Shown here in pieces: positions 24,326 through 42,042 of a stretch of 54,500 nt of DNA (positions within the stretch are counted from its first letter, which is position 1; the number at the start of each line of letters is the position of its first letter). The translations under genes were made by a program, and so were the position numbers. The notes below the pieces were generated by a model. That model saw nothing but the letters and a program-made list of their open reading frames with translations. It did not search any database and had not been told where the DNA came from. The DNA comes from Neocallimastix lanati (nom. inval.). Its lineage: Eukaryota > Neocallimastigomycota > Neocallimastigomycetes > Neocallimastigales > Neocallimastigaceae. Location of the stretch: assembly GCA_016946835.1 (NCBI GenBank), contig JACVTC010000029.1:279001-333500 (forward strand), given 5' to 3'.

Positions 24326-25496
24326 GTTAAAATAAATACAAAATTTATAATTAAATTATATATAAATTAGTTAAAATCTATAATTCTTATTAATACAATT
24401 ATAATTATTTATCATCAAAATTATGAATTAAAACTGACAAAATTTAGTGTCTATTAAGTATATTTTTACAATTTTAAATTATGTATATATATGTGTTAAT
24501 CTCTTACTTTTTTTTTAAAAAAAAAAAAAAATAAGACGCATTTATAATATTTTTTTATAATATCTTATAATTTTTTCTTTTCTAAATAAATATTGTAATA
24601 AGACTACGATTAGTTAAATTTATTCATTAATAAAAAAATAAAAAAATTTTTTTTTCTATATTCATATTTAATATATCAACTATACCAATTTTTTAATTAA
24701 TTTATTTTATAATATAAAATAAAAAATAATTAAAAGTATTTAATTACTAATTTAAGTTTTTATTTTCCAATTTATTTATTATATATTTAATTTTATTTTT
24801 AATTATACTATAATTGTAAATTAAGAATAATTTTTATATATATATGAAATGAAACCTTTCGAGAAAAAAAAAAAAATAAAGTTTATCTTTTGATCATTCT
24901 TTATTCTCCAGATTAGAAATGGAGCACAACTTATGCTCAAGCTCATCATAAAAATACAAATTAACTTTATTTTTTATTTTTATTCAAAGAAATGATTCTA
25001 GTTAATCATTATTTATTCCCTAATTTTTTTTTAAAAATATATATATTTATAATTTAAAATACATAAAGACCTAAGGTGTTTAATACTTATGATTTTATGT
25101 TTTTTTTTTTTTTTTTTACTAGTACTATTATTTATAATTTATTTTATAACATAAAATCTAAAAAAAAAAAAAAATAAGTATGATTATAAGAAGAAGAATT
25201 TTTTTTTTCATAAAATTTGTATATTAATTATATAATTTTTATAATTTTAAAAGGAATTAAACTAAATAACTTTATTATAAATTTACAATTTTGTAATCAA
25301 TTGGTATTTTATTATTTTAACATTATTTAATAACTTTTTTTTTAATTTATTTTATTTATATACCTATATAACCATTATAAAAATTATCTGAAACAAACCT
25401 TAAATAAAATATATAACATATATATATAGATATAATATAATGTTTTTAAAAATTTTATATATATATATATTTTTTTTCTTTTCATATTTTATTTTT

Positions 25497-25518
25497 ATTA
25501 TTATTATTATTATTATTA

Positions 25519-25578
<60 letters not shown>
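25497..25578. repeat. (TTA)n microsatellite
   Basis: About 27 trinucleotide copies with one ATC interruption near 25520. Confidence 0.95.
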
Positions 25579-26051
25579 GTGTTATGTTTTTATACATCTT
25601 TCGATTTATTTATTTTAAATATTTTTTTTTTTTTTGATAATAAATAAAAATTTAAATAAAAATTGATTTCTAATATTTAATACAGTATTACTAATTACTA
25701 CTATTATTATTTCTCAAATAAAAAAAATAATACAATAAAATAATTTATATATCAATAAATAGTTTTAGTAATATAAATATTACCCTTTTTAATTTTAATT
25801 TTAGTGATTATATACAATTATTAAATATTATTATATATAAATATTTTTTTCAAAAACTTTTTTTTTTTTTTTCATGAAAATTTAGTTAAATTTCCTGTGA
25901 TACACTACGTAATTAAAAGTTTATATAATAATTCATTTGAATATATAAATATAAATATATCATAAAATGATTTCATTTTAATATCTTAAATTTACAACTT
26001 CATTGTTACATTATTTTTATATTATTATTTTTTTTTTCTGGGGGGAAATGT

Positions 26052-29536
<3,485 letters not shown>

Positions 29537-31539
29537 TTTATGTATATCTGTATTTAATTATTTTTCATAAATAAAAATATCATTATTTGATTATTTATAG
29601 TTGCTTTTTGAAATTTAGTTCTATTTTTTATTTTTAACCTAAATTTAAACTCTTTATCAATGAATTATTTTTTTTTTCAATATAAATGCTAAAGTTTATT
29701 ATATAGATATTTTTGATATATTTAATTATTTTTATAATAAAAGTTAGAAAAATAGTTTAGTTTTATCTTATGGGTATTTTATAATTCTGACATTTGTATA
29801 TTTTCTCATTAAAAATCATAAAAAAAGTAACAAATAAATAATATTATAAAACAAAATATAGTACTAAATATACTAAAAAGAAATTTTTTTTCTTTTATAT
29901 ATCTTTTTCTTTTTAAACAACGATGTATAATGAAAATATTAAATTTTTAATAAAAAGCTTAAATGTGAATAATTCTATTGGTTTTTTCTTTATGAAATAA
30001 TGTTATATTTAATTTATTTTTATAATTAATAAAGTTACAATATATATTAAACAATAAATATATATATATATATATTTTTCTACTTTAAAAAAAATAAATT
30101 ATCATTCATTTTATAAAAAATAATATAAAGTAATAATAATATATATATTAAATATAAAATAATATAAAACATTAGAAATATAAATATTATAAATATTAAA
30201 TATAAAATAATATATAAAAGCACTATTATATGTAACAATAAATATTACAAAAAAAATTTTTGTATTTTTTTTTTTATCGGTGAATAATATAAAACCAAGA
30301 AATACTAATAATTCATTATATAACTTATTATATAATAAAATTTGATTATGACCTAAAAAAGAAAATAAGAGAAATTAATTAAGAAAATAGAAAAAAAAAT
30401 ACCAAGAAATTTTTTAATTTATTATTAATAAAAATTTAATCCATCTATTAAATATTTAAAAAAAATTTTTTTTAATTTAGTAATAAATACACCACATAAA
30501 TCATAAATAAACAGCATAAATTATAAAAAATATATATATAAATATATATATATTTTATTATTCTTCTATAATATATTATAAAATATAAGAAATATCAAAA
30601 TATTTCTTAGTTTTTAATAAATAATTATTAATAATAATTAAAATTAATATAGTTTACTTATATACAAAATTTATTATAATATATCCATAATTAAAATAAT
30701 CAGATACAAAAAATTCCCTTTTTCCTTTAATTTTCTTATTTATTTAAGTTTATTCAAACAAATAGAGTAAAAATTCATTTTAGTTTTTCAATATATTAAA
30801 TATATTTAAATATTATTAATTTTTTTGTATTTATTAATAATTTAAGTTTCTGATAATTTCATGCTTTTATTTTTTAATAAATTTATAAACTCTATTTAAA
30901 ATAAATAAATAAAATAAAAGAAACATATCATCATATCATCATGTAAAAAAAAGAATTCATATGCAAAATAGTTAATTTAATAAATGAATATTTTAAAACA
31001 CTTAATATTGTATAAAATACAATATTTACATATACAAAATTTATATTTAGCGTATAAACGATATTACAAATGAATAAAAAAATAAAAAAATATATAAATA
31101 AATTAAAATAATAGTAAATAAATAATTAAATAATAATTAATAATATATTTATTTTAATAATAAAATTTTTTTTTATCATTTTATTTTTTGTACTACTTTA
31201 ATTTGAATATTTCAAAAAAAAAAAAAAAATACATTTTCTTTTTCAAATCATCATTGATTATTTCTTTTATCATTTTTCTTATATTTTAATATAATTGATC
31301 TATAATACTAATAATTAAAAATATAAAAATGTTAATAAAAAGTATTTAAGTAACCATATAAAAAAAATTTGCTTACATACAATTCATACAAATTTGAATG
31401 ATTAATAGAAGTATTAAAAACCATAAAAAAAAAACAAATTATAGTAAATGTAAAATTATAAAATTATAAGTATTATTTCTTTAAACTATTTTATATATTT
31501 AATTATGTATTTACTTATTTATGTAATTAAATGATTAAT

Positions 31540-31916
<377 letters not shown>

Positions 31917-32097
31917 TAATAATTCTATTTCATATTATTTGTACATTAATTTATTAATATATAAAACGTGTTAATTTCTCACATTAAAATGTTAGTATTT
32001 TAATTTAATAATATTATTTATTATAATTATATTAATTATTATTTTTAATTATTATAATTAATAGGTTTGGTAAATTTTATAATAATTATAGTTGATA

Positions 32098-32420
<323 letters not shown>

Positions 32421-33328
32421 GGATGAATATATGTAACAATTATGGCGATAATTTTGTTATCATAGCTATTTTAATTTATAATCCATATTATATATTAATT
32501 AATTAATTTTATTACTATAATAATTATCTTATATATATATGTTTAAAAAAAAAATTTTTTTTTATTTAAAGATTATAATATTTGATGAGAGCCAATAAAA
32601 TAATTAAATTTAAAGATATAAATAAATTTTAAAATTTTTCATTTATTAGTTAGTGGTCACAAACAATTTATTATACTTTAATTGAATGGATAATTAACAT
32701 TTGCATTATTATTAAATACAAATTAAATAAGAGGAGTATTATGATAAATAATTTATTACAAGTATAATGAAATTATAGCTATTGATATTTTTTATAATTC
32801 TCTTTTTTTAATAGGTTAATATTAGTCATTTATCATCTTAATTATATTTATAAATTTTATTTAATGACTTTATAATAATATATACTTATTTATATATTAT
32901 ATTCAATGGCTTTAAAATGATAAAAATTATTATATAAAAGTTTAGATTATTAATAATAATTTGACAATAATTATAATTCAATTATTAATAATAATCTAAA
33001 CTGTCAAATGATAGTTTTTAATATTATAAATATATTTTTTATTCCTAAATATATTAATTTAACCGCTTAAAAATAACATATTAATAACTGTCATTTAAAA
33101 AAATAATAATAACATATTAATAATGATTTTATTTAAAAAAAAATAAAAAATAAAAAAAAATGATTTTAATAAATAATAAAATTTAAATTTAACAATTAAT
33201 GACAGTTAAATAAATTTAGATATAATTATTTTAAAATATAATAATAAATACTATTTTAGAAATAATTATATCTTCTTAATATATCTATTTTTTTTTTCCT
33301 TTTTCACATTCAATTCTTTATTTTTTTA

Positions 33329-33386
<58 letters not shown>

Positions 33387-33430
33387 TCATATTCCTTTTA
33401 TAGTTCTAATTTAAAATAATACAAATAAAA

Positions 33431-35136
33431 ATGGATTATAAACAGGTTTTATTTGGTATCTTTATTTATATATTATATGGTATTGAATTAATTTAATATG
33501 CATATACTTACATATTACTTTTATTCTATATATAATTTTTAATATTTCACTAAAAGAATTAAAAAAAATTGAAGGGAATGATAAATGTATTGATTGTGGT
33601 GAATCAGATCCACAATGGTATATATTTATAATATTATAAAAAATTTCAAAATATTAATAAAAGATTTATGAAAAAATAATTTTTATTTTTTTTTTTTTTT
33701 TACTATTTTATTTTAGAAATACTAAAAAGGTTTTATTATTATTATTATTGTTGAATATAATATATTACATAATTATATAATTATTTTTAAAATTCTAAAA
33801 AAATAAAAAAAAAATTAAATATACATCTATTGAAATTGTATAATAAAATAAAATTTATATATATTATAAAATATATAAATTATCTATATAAATAAGGGCA
33901 AGTTTAAATTATGGAGTATTACTTTGTTCAAAATGTTATGATATTCATCGATCTTTAAGTGAAGAAGATACTTTTTTTTCTTTAACAAACGATAAATGGT
34001 CAGAAGATCAGATAAAACGGTTACAATTCGGTGGAAATAATAATGCTATTAAATTTTTCGAAACACAATCAGAATTCAGAAAAGATATGTCAATTAAGGA
34101 AAAATATACCTCAAATTTTTCAAAAATTTATTCAGATAAATTACTAAAAAAATGTGAGAGTGACTGTGAAAGCTCTTCACCATCTAATGAAGCTTCATCT
34201 CACTCAAAGGCAGATGAGCCAAGTTATAATGAAAAAGGGGAAATTAAGGATGGAAATCCCTGTGATGGTAATTTTGAAAATTCATATTTAAATAATTTTG
34301 GTCCTAATCCTAATTCAATATTAGACCCAAATCTTAAAGAATATGATAATATTACCCTATTAAGAGTGTACAGACCCAGTAAAGAAAAAAATGAAGAATT
34401 TTTTGCGAAATTAGGACGTGAAAATGAATTGAGAAGAGAAGATATTCCCCCAAGTCAAGGTGGTAAATATACTGGCTTCGGAAGTAAACCTCTACAAACA
34501 GAAAATGCCCAAAATGATAATCTGGCACAAATTCAGAAAGGCTTATTGAACAGTTGGAATATTCTTACAAAATCAGTTAATAGCTTAAATGAAAATATCC
34601 TAAAGCCCGCATCGAATGCTGTCCGTGATCCAAAGCTACACCAAGATATTGGAAATTATGCTGAATCCATAAAACGTTCTCTAGCGGAAAAAGCAAATAA
34701 TACCAGAGATCAAATAAGTTCTGCCGTTCAAACTTTAATAAAAGATGATAGTGATGATGAATTAAAGAATGATCTTAATCTATCAAATGAGGATTCAGAC
34801 TCTTCCACTAGTAAACTTGGAAAAGAACCATATATTGTTGTTGATTACGATTTAATCGAAAATAGTGATAATGATATATTTTCCTATTCAAAGAATGATA
34901 ACTTTTTAAATAGAAATATTATTGAAAACAACAATGATTTAACTAATAGACGTAATTCCAGTTTCAGTTTTACATCAGTTAACGAAAGCTTAAGTCGAGC
35001 TTACAGTATAGGAAGTTCAAACTCCTTATTTAGTTTAAAAATATCTAAATCGAATAGAGGTTCAGCATCAAATATAGGAAGTCTTTTGAATAGTCCAAAT
35101 CTTCTCAGTCCATTTTCACCTAAGCCAAATTTATAA
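33431..35136 (+). CDS. ArfGAP (ArfGAP1/Gcs1-like), three exons
   Basis: Exons by eye: 33431-33455, 33557-33617, 33897-35136, with GT-AG introns of 101 and 279 bp; total 1326 nt, 441 residues, all phases join. The N-terminus is an ArfGAP zinc finger: C19-x2-C22-x16-C39-x2-C42, with invariant Trp29 in 'PQWASLNYGVLLC' and arginine finger Arg47 in 'DIHRSL'. The usual 'GVHIS..RS' after it is replaced by 'SEEDTFFSLTND', so this copy is divergent, but the DKW that follows is kept. 'GGKYTGFGS' (217-224) is typical of ArfGAP1/Gcs1, and amphipathic Ser/Thr-rich helices follow (about 240-330, 'LLNSWNILTKSVNSLN'), resembling curvature-sensing or SNARE-binding tails. The last 130 residues are Ser/Asn-rich and low in complexity. 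Expected role: stimulating GTP hydrolysis on Arf in COPI/Golgi traffic. A start at 34087 would lack the catalytic domain. Confidence 0.9.
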
Positions 35137-35618
35137 TTAATATACAACTATATATTTAGAGTTGTATATATATATATATATTTCTAATTTATTATTATTT
35201 TTTTTTTTTGAATATATATATATAAATGCTAACATTATATAACAATTAAATTATTTGTCTAAGTATATTATAAATATATTTTATCTTTTACAATTATAAG
35301 CATTAATATCTATTATTCTTATAGTGATAAACATTTTTATTTATTTATAAAGAAAAATGTTATAAAAAAAAATTATGAATAATTATAAATTATTCAATAA
35401 TGTATTATTAATTGTATAAATAAATTTTCGTCTGATGATTTTCAAAAAAGAAATTATAATAATAATTATATTAATTATAATTATAATAATATATTTTTGT
35501 ATAGTTTATATAATATTACTATGACATATTTTTGGAATCCTATTACAAGTGCTTTTCAACTTCTAATATAAAATTAACAAACATAACAATACAAAAAAAT
35601 AAATTTAAATTAAATTAC

Positions 35619-35667
<49 letters not shown>

Positions 35668-35707
35668 TTTCTATTAAATAAAAAATACATTATTAAAAAA
35701 AAATGAG

Positions 35708-35897
35708 ATGTTAGTAAAAATTTCATTTTTATTTAAAGTTCTTCTTATTGTGATTCATTATATTTCCTACGAGTGCTTCTTACCCAAATAGTAATAATGG
35801 TTCTTCACACAACGAATCTTTAGAAATTGAATCATTTATTAACATTTCTCTTGGTTCAAAGGAGAGTTTAGTAGTTACTACATTATCTTCTTTATAG
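35708..35897 (+). pseudogene. Fragment of a secreted protein gene, frameshifted
   Basis: The ATG at 35708 opens a signal-peptide-like start (MLVKISFLFKVLLIVIHYIS) that stops shortly after. A neighbouring frame from about 35771 continues as polar protein-like sequence (SASYPNSNNGSSHNESLEIE...) to TAG at 35895. Joining needs a one-base shift near 35770. No homologue recognised; it may be a pseudogene or a gene with an unseen structure. Confidence 0.35.
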
Positions 35898-36395
35898 ATA
35901 TTACTTCATTATTTTATTACATTAAATATCTATGGTTGAAATAATTTCAATTTACCTCATAATATCATAATAAACTTTAAAATCTTCATTCGTTGTATTA
36001 TATTAACTTTATTTTTTATTAAAGTTTATTTTTAATAATTTTTTTTTTTTTTATTATTTGATACAATTTATATATATTTAAATATATTTAGTTTTACATT
36101 CAAAATTATAATGAATAAAAAATTGTGGAAAAAATATGTTATTCGAAATTAATTTATGATATAATTAATATTGATCTGAAACAAATAAGTGGCTTGAGAC
36201 ATTTGTATATTGATATATTATTAAATTTATATATTTCTCTATAATACTTGCTATTTAATTAATGTACCGAAATCATTGTATTAATAATGTAATACAATTA
36301 CAATGTAATTAGTAGTTGTATATTACACATATGTTGGTAGTAATAAATATAAAAAGGAATATAGTATGAGAATAGTTTAGATATATATTTTATAG

Positions 36396-36545
36396 AGGTT
36401 TCTAGTTAAGCACTTCAAGCAAAGGTTTCTTGCTTCTAGCTTCTTACATAATTCTTGTATAGATTTATGCTTTATATTAACATATTATTTGGCTTTTTGT
36501 CTGATATTGTTAAGAAGAATTAAGAGAAAAGCTAAAAGTTATTAA
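36396..36545 (+). pseudogene. Possible terminal exon with a membrane segment
   Basis: After a TTTATAG acceptor, a 49-codon open frame contains a hydrophobic helix flanked by Arg/Lys (LCFILTYYLAFCLILLRRIK) and ends in TAA. The flanks are non-coding and no upstream exon was found. It could be the end of a membrane protein or chance. Confidence 0.25.
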
Positions 36546-37041
36546 TTTTATTATAAAAAATAAAAAAAAAAAAAAAAAAATATTAAATAAAAATAAATTA
36601 AAATTATAAAAATTCTTTCTTCATAAATTAAGTCCATATTTTTTATTATATAATAGAATTAGCAATTAAAAATTATTTAAGAATTATTTTTAATAATAAC
36701 ATATATATAAATAATTTTTTTTAAAAAAAAAAAAATAAAATAAAATAATTAAAGTTGAGATTGATATAATAAATTTTTTTTAAAAATAAATCATAGAATT
36801 TTATAATAAACTATAATCATTAATTAATAAATTAAATATATTTCTTCTATAACCTCTTTATTATTTTTATTTGTTTACAATTATTAAATTTTTTTTTTTT
36901 TTTTTTGAAAATATTTATATATTAAATAAGAGTTTACTAAAGTATTTATAATATAATGAGATATAGGATATTATATAATAGAATATTATTTTTCTATTTC
37001 AAATTACAATTATTTAAAATATATCTATTATTATTATTATA

Positions 37042-37086
<45 letters not shown>

Positions 37087-37458
37087 TTAATTATTAATTT
37101 CTAATAAGTTTCTTAAAAAATTTTATATTTATTATTAAAAATAGTTATTAAAATACCTTTATTATATTCTTTGTATTTATTTATTTCCTTTTTTTTTTTT
37201 TGTTCTTTACTTTTTATTATTAAAAAAAGAAATTTAAAAATACATTTCTTGGTTTTTTTTTCTTTCTTTCTTTAAATGAGATATTATAAGATATATATAC
37301 ATATATATACAATAAATTATTGCTTTTTTATTTTTATTTTAATTATTTAAAGTTTATTTTTTTTTTTTTTTTTTAAATGAAATATAAAATTTAGACCAAT
37401 AGATTATTTTTTGTTATGTTTTGTTTTGTTTTGTTTTAATTATAATTATTTAAAGTTT

Positions 37459-37489
37459 AATTAACATAAGAAAAACTCTTATGTTAATT
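37459..37489. repeat. Perfect 12-bp inverted repeat (hairpin)
   Basis: AATTAACATAAG and CTTATGTTAATT are separated by a 7-base loop. It sits directly before the coding-like fragment starting about 37480. Confidence 0.85.
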
Positions 37490-37945
37490 GGACAAGCATT
37501 GAAAATGTATCAATTAGAACTACTGTTGGAGATGTACCTGAAAAAACAAGAAAAAATTTAAAAAAAAAATTTTTTTCCATTAATAAAATTATTATCATAT
37601 ATAAAAATATTAATAATTAATTTTATTTTTAGAATTTTACTTTACTATTGATTTATATCATAAATATGATATACTATAAAAATAGAAATTAAATGGGTTA
37701 AATAAAATAATTATATTAAAATATTATTAATAATAAACATATAAATATTTATAAAAATTTTCTTCTTTATAAAAAAAAATAATTGTAAAAAAATGGTGTT
37801 TAATTAATAACAAATATATAAATAATAGTAGTAACAATAATAATAATAATGACAATAATAATAGATAAATATAATTAAGGTCCAGAAACAGGATTCACCA
37901 TTGAAAATGATGGAGGAAGAATATGGAAATTAAAAGATTCTTAGA
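37480..37945 (+). pseudogene. Two coding-like fragments of an unrecognised gene
   Basis: The first frame (about 37480-37560) reads YVNWTSIENVSIRTTVGDVP. About 300 bases on, a second frame (37878-37945, after an AATTAAG acceptor-like site) reads GPETGFTIENDGGRIWKLKD and ends in TAG. The second looks like the C-terminus of a beta-rich protein. A convincing donor and start were not found, so this is likely a relic. Confidence 0.35.
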
Positions 37946-38787
37946 GAAATAGTATAGCACCTTTTTATAGATATATAAAAGAAATATATATATATTATTT
38001 TCAAATATGCACATAATTATTGTTTAATTATATTTATTTATCAATATGAAAATGTATTGTATTTTTTTTTAATCATATTTATATATCAATATGAAAATGT
38101 ATTGTATTTTTTTTTAATATATATGAAATTCAAATTAGAATAATGAAATAACTATAGATAATAAATAGAAAAAAAGAAACTAATTAAAGTTATTTTATAT
38201 TTATTATTAATTATTAATAAAATAAAATAATGCTTTATTTCTGTATTCTTTTTTTTTTTTTTTCTCTATTTTATATTTTATCTTTCTTTTATCATAATTT
38301 ATGACTTTGTGTAACGCCAACATATATATAAAAAATATCTTCATAATTTTTCCAGATAAATCATTAAATTTATGATATTAAGTACAAAAGGTTTAAAGAT
38401 AATATGAAATATTAAAATAATTAGAATAAATAAATAAATATATTCTAAATAATTATAATAATTTTAATAATTTTAATAGTTATAATAAATAATAATTATA
38501 ATAAATAATTATAATAATAATTATAATTTTAATAATCATCATCATCAGAATAATAATAATAATTGATATATATTTAATAATGAAAGTAATCGTAATATTA
38601 TCTTTAATATTTATTAATCCTATAATAATTATTTAAATTATTAAATATATATTGTTAGTTTAAGAATATATTAATGCTCATCAAAATAATTCAAATTATG
38701 GTCATATTGTTTTATGATTATAATATTAAAGCCTTTTCTAAATAAATAAAAAATTAATAATACCAGTAATTGCTTTGCAATTAAAAT

Positions 38788-38833
38788 AAATTACTGATAA
38801 ATCAAATAATTTTATTTGATTTATCAGTAATTT
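38788..38833. repeat. Perfect 22-bp inverted repeat with 2-base loop
   Basis: Arms are 38788-38809 and 38812-38833 (AAATTACTGATAAATCAAAT with AA at the inner end, and its complement). Imperfect pairing continues outward to about 38780/38842. It can extrude as a cruciform or form a long hairpin RNA. No gene overlaps it. Confidence 0.9.
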
Positions 38834-39895
38834 TATTAATTGAAATATATTTATAATATATTATTACATATAAAGTTATTAACAAAAATTTTTTATATTA
38901 ATAAATAGATTGATAATGAGTCATTATAAACCTAAATGTAACAAAAGTAACATTGCTAATGCAGCATGTAAAATAAAAAAAGAAAAAAAAAAAAAAAAAA
39001 AGAGAGAAAAAAGAAGAGAAAAAAGAAAAAAGAAGAATAAAAATGAATTGATATTTATTTATTATTTATTATTAATTTATAATTGTTTCTACTACTGGAA
39101 TAAATAATAATAATAATATATATATAAATATATATATAAATAAAAATTTTATTTTTTATTTACGAAAGTATAATATGTTTTCATTCTTTTTTTTTATATA
39201 AATCTTTGATTTAAATAAAATTTCTGAATGTCATAAACTTGTCAAAATGGCTTTATAAGTGTTACTTTTTAAAAAAAATTTTTTGAAATGTAATGAAAAA
39301 ATCTAAAAAAAAAAATTAAAGTTTATGTGAAGTTTTTCTTAATTAAAAAATTTTTTTAATTAAATTTTATTATTATTCTTTTTTTTTTTCTTTCTTTTTT
39401 TTTAAATTATATTTTAATTTTATTTTATTTTTTTATTTTTTTATTTTTTTATTTTTTTTTTAATAAATAGGAAAACACTTTAATATCTTAATATATATTG
39501 TTATGTACTATAATATATATTAACTATTAAAATATAAATATATTTTTATCATAATTAATTATAGAAAAATAAACATTTTTTATCTTTTTTTTTTTTTTTT
39601 TTTGTTTAATTTTGGAATGAATATAAATAAATAAATATCCCTTTTTATTTTTATAATAAATCATTTCAATTATTTATTAAAAATATATATAAAAAAAAAG
39701 AAAAAAAGGAGGGAAGTAGTAGTACAGAAATATAAAAATACAGAAAAAACAAACAAATAATTACATTAAATAATTAACAATTAAAAGGAAAAAGAAAAAA
39801 GAAAAAAATTTATATATATTGACTAAATAAAAAGTAATTAAAAACCTATAAAAAATATATATATATTAATAATAATTATAATAGTAATTATAAAA

Positions 39896-41244
39896 ATGAA
39901 ATCATTATTTTTTATTATATCTTTAATGTTGACTTTTGTTAATGTTATAAAAGTCAGTATTAATTATTATATAAATAATGAACAAAAGCAATTAATAACA
40001 GATTGTTTTAAAACTAATAATTCACTTTTCTTTAATTTAAATTTGGATGGGAGTATATACTTTCCAAGTTCTGTCAATCCTCAAATAAAGTTAGTTTGTT
40101 TCAAAGGAGATTTAGAAAATGTTGAGACCAATGCTGAAATTGTGAAAAGTACTTACCCCTTATGTAATGTTAATTCTGACAAATATAACATTACGGAATG
40201 TCTTGAATATGTCAATAGTCATATAATTCGTGATTACAATGAAAGTTTTATTAATAGTATCTCAGATTGTTTCATTGAAAAAGAAAAAGCCTACTTTTAC
40301 TATCGTGAATTAGAAAGTGGTCAGTACACCTATGTATGTCTTAAGAAAACTGATTCAAGAGCATTTGAACCATGTGTTGGTGATGGAGAAGGTCGTTACT
40401 GTAATTCCTACTATGAAGGAACTCCTTCTAAGGCTATTGACTTCTACTACAAAAATTTAATGAATGCCGTCGGTGGCGGTATTCCTATTGAAGTTCTTTT
40501 ACCTCCACCTTCTTCTTCTTCCAATACTAATCAAACTTCCATTGAAAAAAGAGAGAGGAGGAAGAGGTCACCTGTAACGTTTCTTCATTTAAGGCCCAAT
40601 TCATAAACAAAAGAAAGTCTGCCTGTACCGGAAACTTTGTCTTTTCCCCTGAAAATTGTGAAAAATACTATGCCTGTATTGTTCAAGGTAAGTACGATAT
40701 TGCCGCTGATATCATTGATGATAAGCGTTTATTAGAGGAACCTCCTCGCTGCATTAAGAAAGATGGCGATGTCTACTGTGTTAACTCCTGTAAAAACCAA
40801 TATGGCTCCAATTTATCCACGACTTTAATAGACTCATACGCCATTGAAGATCACCGTCAAGGTGAAAGTGAAAAATTTTATTATAAGAGTTTAGATAATG
40901 AACCCATAATTCAAACTGAAACTGTAACTTCAGTTCCAACATCCACTGAGGTTATCGAGAGCCCTACTACTAATGCCGATTCATGTCAAAGTACCGTTTA
41001 TGTTACAGTTGAAAAACTTAATACGATTATTGAAACAGTCTTTGTTACTGTTACTGAAACCATTAAAGATGCCGATGTAAAAACCACCACCTCTTCTAAA
41101 CCTACTACCACCTCTGAACCTAATAATGTTAATTGTGTTCAAAAGTTTGGACAATGTGGCGGCACTAGTTATAGTGGTCCAACTTGTTGTAAATCTGGTT
41201 CTACTTGCCACAAATACAATCAATACTACTCTCAATGTATTTAA
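39896..41244 (+). CDS. Secreted Cys-rich protein with C-terminal CBM1 cellulose-binding module; one-base frameshift
   Basis: The first frame (39896-40606) starts with a signal peptide ([19 protein letters not shown]). A second frame continues through 'VTCNVSSF', '[18 protein letters not shown]' to a stop at 41242. The frames differ by one missing base, most simply in the A6 tract at 40545-40550; restored length would be about 449 residues. Order: signal peptide; two or three Cys-rich modules of about 75-100 residues with a shared pattern ('[12 protein letters not shown]'...'FYYKNL' and '[12 protein letters not shown]'...'FYYKSL'); a Thr/Ser linker ('[15 protein letters not shown]'); then CBM1 at 41134-41241 with the G-Q-C-G-G, Y-S-G-x-x-x-C-C, C-x-x-x-N and Y-x-Q-C positions. 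CBM1 binds crystalline cellulose; the Cys modules are not recognised and no glycoside-hydrolase domain is seen. Possibly an accessory fibre-binding protein. The rest of the frame is clean, so an assembly indel is as likely as a recent mutation. Confidence 0.8.
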
Positions 41245-41536
41245 ACAAGTTAAAAAATAAAGAAAAATAAAAATATAAATAAAACATTAAAAATAAAAAT
41301 CATTAATTAAACAAAAAAAAAAAAATTGAAGATTTGAAAATCTGAAAAAGGAAAATAAAGAAACAAAAAAATTTTTTTTTTTTTATTAATGATTTATAAA
41401 TCAAAAAAGGTGTGTGTAAAGCGATAAAGCTACAACTACTACTACTACCACCATAAAATAAAATAAAAATTAATAAAAAATTCACACATTTTCTTAATTA
41501 CATTGTAGTGGTTACAATGTAAAGAAAATTCTTTAA

Positions 41537-42002
41537 TTATTTATTTATTAATATAAATATATAAAGCTATTTATAATTATTATCTATAAAATCATTATTA
41601 TTTAATAATATAAATATATTAAGATTTTAAATAAAAAAAAAAAAAAAAAATTTTTTTTAAATCATATTAAAAATTATTCATAATTGATTTATGAAAAATC
41701 AATACTATAAAAAAATTTTTTTTTTTTAAATTATATTAAAAATTATTTATAATTGATTTATGAAAAACCAATACTATAAGAAAAAAAAAAAAAAGAGAGA
41801 TTTTTTTTTCTTGTTATATATTTTTAAAAATACTTTATTTATTAATATAAATATATAAAGCTATTTATAATTATTATCTATAAAATCACTATTATTTAAT
41901 AATATAAATATATTAAGATTTTAAAAAAAAAAAAAAAAAAAAAATTTTAAATCATATTAAAAATTATTCATAATTGATTTATGAAAAATCAATACTATAA
42001 AA

Positions 42003-42042
<40 letters not shown>

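Larger units (their letters stand above)
35137..39895. other. Long intergenic region with gene fragments and hairpins
   Basis: No complete gene. Fragments at 35708-35897, 36396-36545 and 37480-37945 and hairpins at 37459-37489 and 38788-38833 are listed separately. There is also a 45-bp duplication ('ATCAATATGAAAATGTATTG', about 38040-38116), a 44-A run (about 35623-35665) and TTA repeats near 37030-37085. Confidence 0.5.

Noticed and set aside
32939-33002. Inverted repeat as a transcription terminator
   Set aside because: Imperfect A/T-only arms in a region of frequent A/T palindromes; no nearby gene end.
38910-39107. 65-codon frame with a Lys tract
   Set aside because: Mostly a poly(A)/GA repeat; the first 22 codons look protein-like but have no supporting start, splice site or homology.
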